Assembly: GCA_964058805.1 (NCBI GenBank)
Contig: CAXKVV010001067.1
Coordinates: 1-35,581 of the forward strand
Direction of reading: 5' to 3'
From: Schoenoplectus triqueter
Lineage: Eukaryota; Streptophyta; Magnoliopsida; Poales; Cyperaceae
Length of the DNA: 35,581 nucleotides
The first letter of the stretch is position 1, and every line of letters begins with the position of its first letter. The translations under genes were made by a program, and so were the position numbers. Shown piece after piece: positions 10,600 to 21,455 of this stretch. Below the pieces are notes generated by a model. It did no database searches and was not told where the DNA came from. It worked only from the letters and a program-made list of their open reading frames with translations.

Positions 10600-12070
10600 A
10601 GATATTGGTGCATTTGTGACATCAGGATGGAATAACGGAAGCTCATAACACGACTTGAATTCCAACTGTAGAACTTAATAAACTGAAAATTGTAAATAAC
10701 TCATTTTTTTATTTATCTTAATAACACTTAAATGACTTAAATTTTGTTATATTACTGACAAAGCTGAAATGGAATACTACATCATTACGACTTCACAAAT
10801 GATATAGATAAGTTAACATAAGTTTCAATTTTCATTTTCGCATTTAGAGATAACATGAGTTAGAACGGATAGAGGCATTAACAATTATTGTATCAATTTT
10901 TGTCTTCCATCGAAACAAAATTCACACTAAATATTATGAAAAATTATCATCCAAAAGCATTAAAAGATAAAAGTATCCGGATGAGAAGGGAAGGAGCCAA
11001 AAGAAAAATGAAAAAAAAAATGCACGCTTTTCTGACAAAAAATATATGACCAAGGACTAAAAGTTTTCCACGCAAGAATAAGATCAGGAGGAATAAACAA
11101 TACGTAAGCGTCAAACGGTCAGACAAACATAGATAGATAGAATAATGTGAACTTTTTCTGTAGTGATCTAAAAGCCGAGCCGTGCTCATTGTTCTCCGAC
11201 TCTCTTGTGGGGGGTTCACTCTTTAGATATAACCGCACATTTTGCATTCCGCTATCTACTTGAGAATATTTATGTTTGTAGAATTTGGCAAGAGATAATA
11301 ACGCACACCCAAATTTACCTTACCAATTACCAGATTTCAAGGAAAGAATAAACAAATTGTGGTACAAAACACCATAAAGACAAAAAGAGTTGGGACCGAA
11401 TGAACAGAATCAGAGAGGAAAGCCAATGGACCTGTAGCCTGGAGGTTTGTCTTCTTATTTTTGTCTTTAATAAATCTTTTTAAAAAATATTGAAATAAAA
11501 AATTAATAAAACATAACTTTGCTTTTACATAGAATTCTTATTAAATTTAAAATAAATTAATCTCTAAAATAAATTAAATATTAATTTATCATTTATTATA
11601 ATATCATTGAAAGTCATTAAAATTTCAACCTTAAAATTTTAAAATGGTACAATGAATGATAAAATATATTTCAAATTGACTAAAATTTAATAAACATATA
11701 TATAATGTTGGATTTTTCATTTAAATAATACTTTTGAAAAAGATATATATCATAAGTAATAAATGTACATTAGAATTACTCTAATTATTTATTAAGGACC
11801 AGCTCTTGTTAGGGATGGTTAGTAGGGACAAAGTACAGAGCTGGGGGAGTCATTAGTCTCCACGTTACATACTCTGATGCTAGTTACAACATCTATGTAC
11901 ATATTAAGAGTAACATATTTTTTTGAAACATTATGCTTTTCAAGTACCCATATAGCACATAACCTTTCTTGGTATTTTTTTCATATATATATATATATAT
12001 ATTTCAAATCGATAAATAGTTAAATAACATATGTAGATCATTCTTTTATTCTCAATATCTCTCCATAAGC
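10600..12070. other. intergenic spacer, no gene recognised
   Basis: Mostly AT-rich. The ORF at 10947-11219 (minus strand, 90 codons) is hydrophobic but matches no family I recognise. A slightly GC-richer patch at 11790-11890 (GAGCTGGGGGAGTCATTAGT) has no assignable function. A short (AT)n run lies at 11983-12002. Confidence 0.35.
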
Positions 12071-12840
12071 TGTTATGTCAAGAAAATTATCTATGTGGTT
12101 TTGATTGATGAGATTAGAATTGGAATTGATCAGAAATTATAGTTGCAGAGATAAATTTTAGAATTAAGAGATTTTAAACTTAGTAGGACTAAAATCAAGT
12201 ATATGAGTTATGCGTTCAACGATGTCAGGTTAGTGGATGAAAATGTTAGTTTGGACGAAAGTATCCAAGAATGATATATTTTGATAATTGAGATCAATAT
12301 TACAGAGTGATTGATGAAACAAGAAAGATGCTAGCCATATGATATGAGTATATGGACAAAATAATGACAAATATTTGGTATCCTGTGTGACAATAAGTAC
12401 CCAAATAAACTAAAAAATAAGTTTTATAAGACGATAATTAGACCTGCAATGACGTATGATATAGAATGTTAGGCTACTAAAGGATGTCATATCCAAAAGA
12501 TAGGTGTAGAAGAGATACGAATGTCGCGCTGAATCTGTGGTCATACAAGAAAAGACCTGACTCCAAAATGATGGTATAAGGGACAAGGTTGGGGTAGCGC
12601 CAATTGAAGAGTAGTCGGTTCAATACCATTTACAATGGTATGAACATGTCTAAAGAAGAACTCTTGAAGTACCGATACGCAAAGAAATCCTAAGACATCT
12701 AGTAAACACAAAGAGAGACAAGGGTCGATCAAGATTGATATGAGATAAAATGATAAAAAAAGTTAAAGAAATAAAATATATTCAAAGAACTTTAAATAGG
12801 AATGTCTAGAAGATGATGATTCACGTATCATAATTATAGT
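12071..12840 (+). pseudogene. LINE (non-LTR retrotransposon) RT C-terminal remnant
   Basis: The plus strand, read across frameshifts and stops, gives the C-terminal order of plant LINE-1-type reverse transcriptases. First comes a decayed palm segment at 12085-12125 (VLIDETRIGI), then LSRTKIKYM at about 12180. Later come RPAMTYDIECWATKGCHIQK (12450-12500), VEEIRMSR and ICGHTRKDL (12507-12560). After these come a GVAPIEE-like segment (12590) and WYEHV (12637). Several frameshifts and stops show it is dead. The upstream endonuclease and N-terminal RT are absent, as expected of a 5'-truncated insertion. Confidence 0.75.
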
Positions 12841-12987
12841 TTAGGAGTTCGAGACTAACAATAAAATTGAGCTTTAGTTCTTAAATTCTTGGCTTTGCAT
12901 TTTAGGTTTAGAGCGTAGTGTTTAGAATTTAGAGATTTGATTGTAGATTATTATGACTATTTTATGAAAATTATTATTATTATCATT

Positions 12988-13040
<53 letters not shown>

Positions 13041-13042
13041 GT
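12988..13042. repeat. (TTA)n microsatellite
   Basis: About 18 ATT/TTA units, with a degenerate lead-in from 12968 and trailing variants to about 13060. Confidence 0.95.
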
Positions 13043-13244
13043 ATTACTATTATTATCTATTTTGATCTTTGAAATCCTCTGAAGTTTGTGACTTTCAATC
13101 GGTTTCATTTCTATTCTATTTTAATTTGTTTGAGATTAAAAATTATTGTTGTTGTAGCTCTTATTAGGCCAGTTATTAATTAGGGACAGAGAATTGGGAA
13201 AGATATTTGGAGCCCTAAGATACATGTAGTGTTTTAAAAAAATC

Positions 13245-13570
13245 TGTGCGGGTCAGATTCGATCTGTTGTATCTGTGGCTATGATCCTGTCCGCCCCAAC
13301 CCGTAATCCAACCCGTCAGATCTGTGATCCGTTAGAACCGACGGATCTAGCACGAGCATGGACAAAATAATTTCAAAGAACTTGTGCGAGACCCGATCCG
13401 TTTTGGACCCGTCCCAACTCGACCTGACCCATTTTGGACCCGTCCTGACCCGACCCGACCCATCCAATCCGTGCAAACTCATGACCGACCCACCCCGACC
13501 CGACCAAAGAAATCAACCCATCCGACCCAACCTCCTTTATCCACCCGACCCGTCCCCTTTACCCGTTAAA
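13245..13570. repeat. left subterminal CCCGAC repeat block of hAT-A
   Basis: Many CCCGACCC, GACCCGTCC and CCGACCCA words follow one another. In hAT elements such arrays are the likely transposase binding sites. ORFs read through it (13279-13482, 13358-13738, 13384-13569) are Pro/Asp/Arg low-complexity shadows. Confidence 0.85.
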
Positions 13571-13644
13571 CCCGACTCATTACCGATCTTAATTCCAAAA
13601 CATTCAGAAATTTTAAAAAAAAAATCACCATTCAAATTTTTTCC

Positions 13645-13652
13645 TATAAATA
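13645..13652 (+). promoter_or_regulatory. TATA box of the hAT-A transposase
   Basis: TATAAATA stands just downstream of the subterminal repeats and about 30 bp before a CT/CA-rich leader (CTCACACAAACAAAACC, then TCTCTCTCTTCTC). That is the usual layout of a plant core promoter. The transposase frame begins about 750 bp later, beyond an AT-rich stretch that looks like an intron. Confidence 0.5.
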
Positions 13653-14403
13653 CCGTCTCATTTCATCTCATATCCTCACACAAACAAAACCAATATCTCT
13701 CTCTCTTCTCAATTCTCCAAATCAAACTCTCTCGTTAATTCGTTAATCATTATATATTAGCAATTCTTTAATTATATTATTATATTAATCTAGTTATATT
13801 ATTCCAAAAAAAAAATCAAAAATATTTATATTAGTGTTATTTATTTATTATTGTCAATTTATCATTTGTTATATATTATCTCTAATTAATTCGTTCTAAA
13901 GTTTCGAGCTTTCGGCAATCTTCCGATTCCGATGAAAAAAAGGTTAGTTATAATTTATACATTTTTTTATAATTAGTATCTTCTAATTAGTTTATGTTAT
14001 TTTTTTTATAATTATTTTTTTTAAATATATATTTTCATTTTTTTAATCAATAGTTTCTTATAATTAGTTTTTGTTATATTCTTTATTTTTTTATAATTAG
14101 TTCCTTTTAAATTTTTTTGTACATTCTATAAATTAGTTGTATTTTTAATTTATAATAATTAATTCTTTTTTATAATTTGAAAATTCTTTAATAATTATTT
14201 TTTAATATATATTTACATTCTTTATTTTTTATCATTAGTTTTTTTAATTAGTTTTTATTATATTCTTTATTTTTTATAATTATTTTCTTATAATTTCTTC
14301 TGTACATTGTATAAATTAGTTGTATTTTTAATTTATAATAATCAGTTCTTTTTTTAAAATTTTAACATTCATTAAAAAAATAATATTTTTTTAGCAATAT
14401 CAA

Positions 14404-15831
14404 ATGACATCTCCCGATCGCTCTCATGCCGAAGAATTAGCACATTGGTTCAGCGTTGAAAGTTTTGATGAACATTTAAGTGATCAAACTCTTAACCCTC
14501 CTCATTCATACTATCAACAAAATTCTAATACTCCGCATCTTTATTATCAATAAATTTCACAATAATATTATCCATCACAACTGCAGATTGATCTTAATTA
14601 CAACCCGCAAATCACTTCCTTTAGTGCTGGACAAAATTCGACCTCATATCCCTCAAGTTCCTAATATAACACCGATACAACAACTAGTGCTGGACTTCCA
14701 CCACTATATCCAACGAGTGCAGGATATTCCATACTAACACCCGACTTGAGCGTTCCGAAATCATCGATCAAATCTGAAAATGATAAGAGAAGGAAGAGAG
14801 CTCCCCTAACTTATGATGCACGTTGGTGGCGCTATTACAAATAAACTTTAGGTCCCGGCGGTGTTCTAATAAATGCTCGATACAAGATAAGTAATTATAA
14901 AACTTCGAACAATTATGTAATAAAAAAATATTTAAGTCAATTTAAAAATATGTCGATAAACACATAGCAAAAAAATGAAGAACCCCAAGAAAGATCTAAT
15001 ACATGTATGGTACAAAGTTATTTGAACTCGGACGATACTAGAACACTTATCAAATATGATGAAAAAAGAATGTTAAGTGACTTTGCTCGATACATAGTGA
15101 AAAAATAACAACCAATAAGTATGATATATTATACCGATTAGCGAAAAAAGAATCACCGTGCACATCATTCTCTTGAACGGTATAAGAAGAATCTAAATTT
15201 ACCACATACCGAGGAGGAATAATGTGTGACCTCCACATTGGAAGAAATATTCAACCTATACAACATCCAACTTCATACGAACCAAACGAATCAACCATTT
15301 TCTTCGAATCCTCGTAACATTAGGTAGTAAAATCTAACATATTTACAATATTAGAACTCGTTATATTATTGTGAGACTTAAATTTTTATTTTTTTGAATC
15401 CTGATAGGAGTAATAGTCGGTCTGCATTATTGTGAGACTTGGAGGAAGATGACAACTTGTAAATGCAAACAAACATAAATGAGTTAGTTAGCTATTGTTT
15501 ATGAAGCATGAAACCCGACGACATTGACATCCTCGGTTATTGGAAGAGGAATGAAACTGTATATCCTACTCTTGCCATGATGACCCGCGATATATTTGTC
15601 GTGCCCGTGTCAACCGTCCCTTCTGAATCCTATTTTAGTTCAGCAAACATGATACTAATATATAAACGCAGCGGATTAGGTGCAAAGACATTTGAACGAC
15701 TTTTATGCTTGAAAGATTGGTTTGATGCAGAACAACGTAATCAACATGCACCCGTTGAACAACAATCATCTGGTGAATTTATGAGAGAAGCAGATGGAGA
15801 CTCAGATGATATTTCAAAAAATAATATATGA
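14404..15831 (+). pseudogene. hAT transposase, disabled
   Basis: A reading frame starts ATG at 14404 (MTSPDRSHAEELAHWF) and can be followed in one phase to about 15223 despite several stops, the first at 14551. The segment at 14806-14960 (RWWRYYK, stop, TLGPGGVL, NYKTSN) aligns with the BED zinc-finger region of plant hAT transposases, but its cysteines are not preserved. DFARYIVKK (15081-15107) fits the start of the catalytic region. The RNase H-like core is mostly deleted. The open frame at 15508-15828 holds the hAT dimerisation domain: DILGYWKRNETVYPTLA, VPVSTVPSESYFSSAN, then KTFERLLCLKDWFDAEQ. Most stops are TAA or TAG where Gln is expected, the pattern of C-to-T decay. It cannot make transposase. 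Confidence 0.85.
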
Positions 15832-16404
15832 TATATGAACTCCAACTTTTAGATGGTATTTCTAAACCCTTTTTATTTTTTTCTATTTTTAATATTTTTC
15901 TAGCATTTATATTGGTTTTTTAATTTTGCAATATACATTAATAACAAAAAAAGTTAGAACTCCGCCTATGTATTACATAGCCAGTCCCAAACCCGAAATA
16001 AAGGAGGAGAGTAACTTTATTTATAACTCATTTATTTTAATTTTTGTAATTTTTAATTTTTTTTCTCAATTTATTTTAAGTTATGTCATTTTATTTGAAT
16101 TCTTTAATATTTTATTTAAATTTTTACTTAATTTTTTTATTCATGAAAATATGAAAAACTATTTTTGGTCAAGAATATAAATGATTATATATATTTTTAT
16201 ATTTTCAATAATTATTTTCGGATTTTTGTAATTTTTGAGAATTTATTTGAATTTTAAAAACAATTGACAAAAAAAATTAAAAAAATATTTTTTGGGTCAA
16301 CAATATAAATAGCTATATATTTCTATTATTTTTAATAATTATTTTTGAATTTTTCAGAATTTTTTAGAATTTTATTGGATTATTTTTGAATTTTAGAAAA
16401 AAAA

Positions 16405-16575
16405 ACCGACGACCCATCCCGTTCTTGACCCGATCCGCCCTGCCAACTAGTCGGATTTAGGACGGGTCGCAGCCAAATCCCCTAAAATGGACCCGTCCTA
16501 ATCTGTCCCGTAGAAACCCGTTGGCCCGTCCCACGAAAACCCGCCGACCTGTGCAAACCCACCCATCTCGACCCG
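16405..16575. repeat. right subterminal CCCG-word block of hAT-A
   Basis: Words such as GACCCGATCC, GGACCCGTCC, AACCCGTTGGCCCGTCCC and GACCCGCCCC cluster next to the right terminus. They mirror the composition, though not the strand, of the left block. Confidence 0.8.
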
Positions 16576-16602
16576 CCCCGTTTTTAATACACTAGATACA
16601 TG

Positions 16603-17860
16603 TGAGCACATGCAGATCTTCTGTTACAACCTGGGAGCGGACTCTACTAGTAGTCTAGTACTTACAATTAAGGTACAAACAGGTCAAGTTAAAACTCATG
16701 CCCAGATCGTCCATAATTTACTACAATTGTTTTAGAAAATCTGTATAAGAATTCACGCTTTAAAAGAAACATATTATTGATTTTGACATATTAATATGAT
16801 ATCTTTAATTATAGCATGTTAACATATTGCTAAAGGATCAACTTTTGCATATTCATGATGATTTTTTTATATTCAAATTAGATTATCTTATTTATTCACA
16901 CTTAAAATTTCATACAAATAATAATTATTAGTAATTTGGTAAATACCTACATCTTCATGCAATTATAAATAAATGAAAACAAAATTCCTCAGTTATCGTC
17001 ATTCATAGATGCATAGAATTTAATATGTCACATATCCAGCTTTATACTTAATTATGTATTCCATGTCATATAGTTGACCCGAATCCAATAAAATTAAAAT
17101 GCCGATGATAGAAAAACCGTTACACAACTTCACACATAGATATCGGACCCAATAACATAATTCCGCGTCAAAAGTATCACATTAAAGAAAATAAATTTAA
17201 CTAATTAAGTGCAACTAATAATTCCCCTAATATTTTCCCCAACCTTCTGGGGATTGCACTTAAAAAAGAATAAGATATCTTTCCTTTAAAATATATGGCG
17301 CGTGCGGCATGAACCAACTAACAACCGAAATTGAGCAATTTCACGGTCTACACTCTACACAGTACTCACAAAAAAACGTGCACGTTTCTTCGTTGTTTAT
17401 ATATACACTCAGTTAATATATTTTTCTAATTGATTGCTTTAGCCAGTTGAAAACACTTCTCTTATTCTAACAAGGGTCTTAGTCACTTAGATAATGGCAA
17501 CCTATTGTCCACAATTTAAATAGGATCTATAAATTACCGACTAAGTAAGAAAAGGCAATTTTTAGGCAAGACCCTGAAAAATATTGTAGAACATTTTAGA
17601 GTGGCCCTCCAAATTTCTCAGGCCTCAGCTCTACATCCAGAGAATTTACGTGATCTAGCTGCCTGTGTCCTGTAGAGTTAATGTTGACTCTTAAGAAATA
17701 TATCACTTTTATTTATGGTAAAAATATCGTTTCCATAGTCAGCAATAATTATGCAATTGTTGCAATTACCAGAGAAATAACGACTATAACCAGCAGAAAT
17801 CATAGGCCTGAGTCCTGACAATAACATATTTTGCCTTTCTACGGAAACACATTTAATAAT
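16603..17860. other. intergenic spacer, no gene recognised
   Basis: AT-rich. A few promoter-like patches occur (GTTTATATATACACTC at 17396-17411, GGCGCGTGCGGCATGAACC near 17297), but no open frame follows that I can recognise. Confidence 0.4.
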
Positions 17861-18231
17861 GAGAAGAGATACAATGAGTTATCTTGACAATAAATTTTTA
17901 AATAAATATAAAAATATTAAAATAAAAAAGTGTATAGATATATTCTTTTATTTATAGATTGATAATGATTTAATTTCATGTAATTTTATTATCTTATGGT
18001 AGTTCATCGATGACCATCAAAATGTTATACAATTTACAATGATTCCAATTTAATGTACTTTGATGGACTATCAAACAGTAATTAAATTACGTAAAATTTG
18101 AATCACCATCAATCTATAAATATAAGAATATATATATAAATTTATTTTCTATTTTTAATATTCTTTTTATATTTTTTTGAAGATCCATTGTTAAGATTGT
18201 CAAGATAGCCATTGTCAAGTGATCCCTTCCC
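17861..18231. mobile_element. MITE-3 foldback element
   Basis: The left arm (GAGAAGAGATACAATGAG, TTATCTTGACAATAAAT, then TTTATAGATTGATAATGATT) is mirrored by the right arm. The right arm's inverse reads GGGAAGGGATCACTTGAC, CTATCTTGACAATC, then TTTATAGATTGATGGTGATT. Pairing continues to the centre near 18010-18060. It is 371 bp and non-coding. TTTAATAAT before and TTTAAAATA after could be a decayed 9-bp duplication. A relative lies at 27750-28106. Confidence 0.75.
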
Positions 18232-18479
18232 TTTAAAATAATTACAACATATTTAAAAAATGAAATGAATAACTAATTTGGGAAGTCCATATTTCAAAAA
18301 ATAAAAATAATGAACAAGTAGAAACTTACGTTCTTCTATATAACTAGGTTACATTTTAACTCTAATTGACCTATTGGGGATATTTAAAGTGGAGAGGTTT
18401 ATCTAAAAAATAAATTTATTTTGTTTCTATATTATTTTTGTTGTTGGAAGTCATTCACAATGATTTATGACATGCTTTT

Positions 18480-20034
18480 CACTACCACACAAAAAACATT
18501 AACAATGATTTTTTGTATCCCTTTAATAACAATCCAACTGTTATTGAAGGAGATGTTAGAAAAGGTATAAACAATTATTATTAAATTATGCTATTAAATT
18601 ATTTTGGGAAGATCCTTCAGCAACAGTTCAATTACTAAACTAAAAATCATTGTTCAAGGGGCTTTTAACAATAATTTTTATCTAAAAATTATTTTTCAAG
18701 GGGCCTTTAACAATGATTTTGGGATATAAACTGTTGTTAAAGGTGGATTTAGCAATGAATTTTAGAGTTGGGCTATGGTGCTATGCATAACAGTGTTCGA
18801 CCATGTGCTATGGATTAGTTCTTCATTTTCAAAATAAAATTGATCAATCCAAATCACTCAAAAATATTTTTTATATAAATATATAATTGTAGAATATACT
18901 TTATATTTTTTTTAGAAATTATAACTATTTTTTCAGATAGTTAGGAAATCACTTCTTTTGGATGACTCGTAATAATTAAATCAAGTGATTTTCTAACTAT
19001 AAAAAAGTAAAAAATAAAAAATATATATAATTTTTTTTACAATTAGATATTTATATAGAAATCATTTTGATGATTAAAATTAATCATTTAGACTTTAAAA
19101 ATGAAGAATCGATCCATAGCACAGGATGATCCATGCTATGCATAGCAAAATCTCTCTCTCTCTCTCTATATATATATATAATGTGAAGTATATGTATTAA
19201 TTCAATAGTTAATATAAAAATAAGATTCATTCAATAATATATCTTATTCATTCAAAAATATATAAATTTATATAATTTTTCTAGAAAAAAAATCTAAAAA
19301 AATAGATCTTGAAACTTTCAACGTGTTTTTGATGCATCATACGATATTTTTTTTACTCCAAAATTTTTTGTCATAGCATTAGTGATGAACTTTATATATC
19401 TCACCACGAGCTTTCCATGGCTGTGTAGAACACCTCAGAATTTTTATCAAAAGTTATGGTCATTTGAACTTAAAATTGTGAAATTTTAATTTTGATTTCT
19501 TCCTCTTTTACTTTCTTGGTCTCTTAACTATCTTTTATATTTTGAGGGGAGAATTAAATGGGTCTAATACTTACGGTACAAAAGGTGAGGATTGAAGATT
19601 TTTGGATTGCTAGATTGAGGATGAACGAAAGATGAGATTTGAGCGTGTAGTAATTCATGAGAGTATAAAAGGAGGAATGTTATTGGTGAGTTCTTTTTAG
19701 TCTTGCAAAATTCTAATCCCACCATTTAATAATAATTAAAATAAAATATTATCATTAAATATCTTTTAGCAATAATTATTTGTAAGAAATTATTGTTAAC
19801 TAGTGTCTTTAACAATAGTTTCTTAAAAATATATTGCTAAAGAGTATTTAACATTGATTTTCTATTAGAACCGTTGCTAAATTTTCTGACCATCATTTTA
19901 ATAATATTTTTATTAAAAATTATTATAAAATAAGTTTTTTATTATTTTAGTAATATTACTGACCTTTTTTTAACATTGAATTTATCAATAACCGTTATGA
20001 AATGGGTGTTAGCTAATCCCCTTCTGTTGTAGTG
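18480..20034. mobile_element. non-autonomous CACTA (En/Spm) element
   Basis: The left end is CACTACCACACAAAAAA. The right end, inverted, is CACTACAACAGAAGGGG, the CACTAC signature of this superfamily. Both subterminal regions carry many copies of AACAATGATTTT/TTAGCAATG-type words in both orientations (18500-18760 and 19740-20010), as in other CACTA elements. The flanks TTT and TTA could be a 3-bp duplication with one change. No transposase is present. The interior holds a nested MITE-1 copy (18765-19147), so without it the element is about 1.2 kb. Confidence 0.8.
18765..19147. mobile_element. MITE-1 copy nested in the CACTA element
   Basis: The left end is GAGTTGGGCTATGGTGCTAT. The centre AGATAGTTAGGAAATCACTT...GTGATTTTCTAACTAT and the right GATCCATAGCACAGGATG, then CTATGCATAGCA match the copy at 22452-22851. 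The final CCATAGCCCAACTC is absent and is replaced by (CT)n(TA)n at 19150-19182. Because it interrupts the CACTA subterminal repeats, it inserted later. Confidence 0.8.
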
Positions 20035-20990
20035 TTATTTCTTGTTGAGCCAAAAAAATATAAAAAAATCATAAATTAGTTTGTATCAAATTTTATATTA
20101 TTTAACTATAAATATTTTATCAAATATCATTAATTACGGATCGTTGAACATTTCAAACCATGCCATTTGATTATCGGTAAATTTTGGATTAGTTTCATCA
20201 CTTTCTTATCTGGATGCTATACATGTAATATAGATAACTGACCACATTCTAACTACGAATTTTAGGAAAAATATATTTTTTGTGATGTCCAGAGATCTTG
20301 TCCCATTATAATTATATTTAGCTATAGGTTTCAGATGGCAACGGATGAATATTATTGAATTTCATGACTATCCATTTATGTTTACATGTAGACGACACAT
20401 TATCTTTTCAGTTATTGGTAACCAGATCAGATTCTTAAATAGCGTCTCTACATTTCATGCATTAATTTAGCAAAATTCTATCAGCGATTATTTGACATCC
20501 TTTGGAAAAAAGTAATTACTTGAGATCTTTGGGGGAAAAATGGTTTATTTCGTATCTTTGGACATGAACTTCCCAGATTTTAAGCTGCGTACTTTATTAA
20601 AAAAATCATTGTAATATTTATATTCAAATAATCTTAAGAAAATAATGTTCAAACTTTGAAGCTAGCATTATAGAAATAAAGTATACTATTGACATATGAT
20701 ATCAGTAAAATGTGATGAGATTTTTGTATGATTTTGCTAAATCATATTTACTTTAAATGGTGTGAAATTAATTGTTCTTGATGCATTACCAAATATATCA
20801 ATTGTATGAAACTTAATTGTAAAACTAACTATATGTTAAATAATATATCTGTAAAATTGTTATTTTTATTAATTTATCAAAATAACTTCGTCAAATATGG
20901 TCCTCTTCAAATCAATCAAATGATTATAAACGCTGATGTAAGCCCTAATTCGTCGACAACAATTAATAGCACAAGAGCATACTACATGAA
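20035..20990. other. AT-rich spacer upstream of the endosulfine gene
   Basis: No gene recognised. A segment near 20330-20400 (CAGATGGCAACGGATGAATA) looks like the end of a degraded hAT-type element, without a partner. Confidence 0.35.
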
Positions 20991-21012
20991 CCAACAAAGG
21001 GGCTCACTTTCC

Positions 21013-21455
21013 ATTTATAGACCTTTCGGACCTTGGTCACGATATTCCCATGTTTATTTCTTTCTCTCACCACACTCAACCTCCTTTTAGTCCTTTTCCT
21101 TTCTTTTCTTTTTAACTCTTTTTGTAATTTTTTCGATATAGATAATTCCTTCTTTCTTTTTTCTTTTTTTTTCGCTTCCTCTCTCATCTATATTACGCAT
21201 CCAATTTTTCCCTCTTCCTCTTCACATCTCCTCTCTCTCTCTTTCTCTCTCTTTTTCTCTTCACTTCTACAAGGTTTGTTCTAACCTCCCTTACCTACCC
21301 TTCATCCCTTTGCGACCTCCTTTATTCCCTCTCTGAACACCTGCAGTTATTTTGAATTGGTCTATCTTATTCTAGCTGTTTGTTCTGATTTCTTGGGAAT
21401 AATCAGTACGAAATAGTTTCATAGAGAGTAAAGACTCGAGGGAGGAGGGAAAGAG
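21013..21455 (+). promoter_or_regulatory. core promoter and leader of the endosulfine gene
   Basis: A TATA-like TTTATAGACC lies at 21015. It is followed by 200 bp of strongly pyrimidine-rich sequence (21058-21270, many TTTCTC/CCTCTTCC words) of the 'Y patch' kind that marks plant transcription starts and leaders. A leader intron is possible: donor CTACAAG|GTTTGT at about 21273 and acceptor AATCAG at about 21405. The exact start site cannot be read from sequence. ORFs on both strands here are low-complexity shadows of the CT tract. Confidence 0.5.

Larger units (their letters stand above)
13227..16594 (+). mobile_element. hAT transposon, complete ends, inactive (hAT-A)
   Basis: The element is bounded by a perfect 8-bp target duplication GATACATG (13219-13226 and 16595-16602), the hAT hallmark. 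The ends are TAGTGTTTTAAAAA and, inverted, TAGTGTATTAAAAA (13 of 14 bases). Inside each end lies a GC-rich subterminal block built from CCCGACCC/GACCCGT words (about 13245-13570 and 16405-16575). Between them sits a transposase gene with a TATA box, a leader, a BED-like segment and a C-terminal dimerisation domain, riddled with stops and internally deleted. Length is 3,368 bp. Mobilisation would need a transposase from elsewhere. Confidence 0.92.

Noticed and set aside
13279..13738. Proline/aspartate-rich ORFs on both strands
   Set aside because: They read the CCCGAC subterminal repeats of the hAT element.
20963..21284. ORFs upstream of the endosulfine gene, one Lys/Glu-rich and one Phe/Ser-rich
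   Set aside because: Both are readings of the pyrimidine-rich leader, one per strand.
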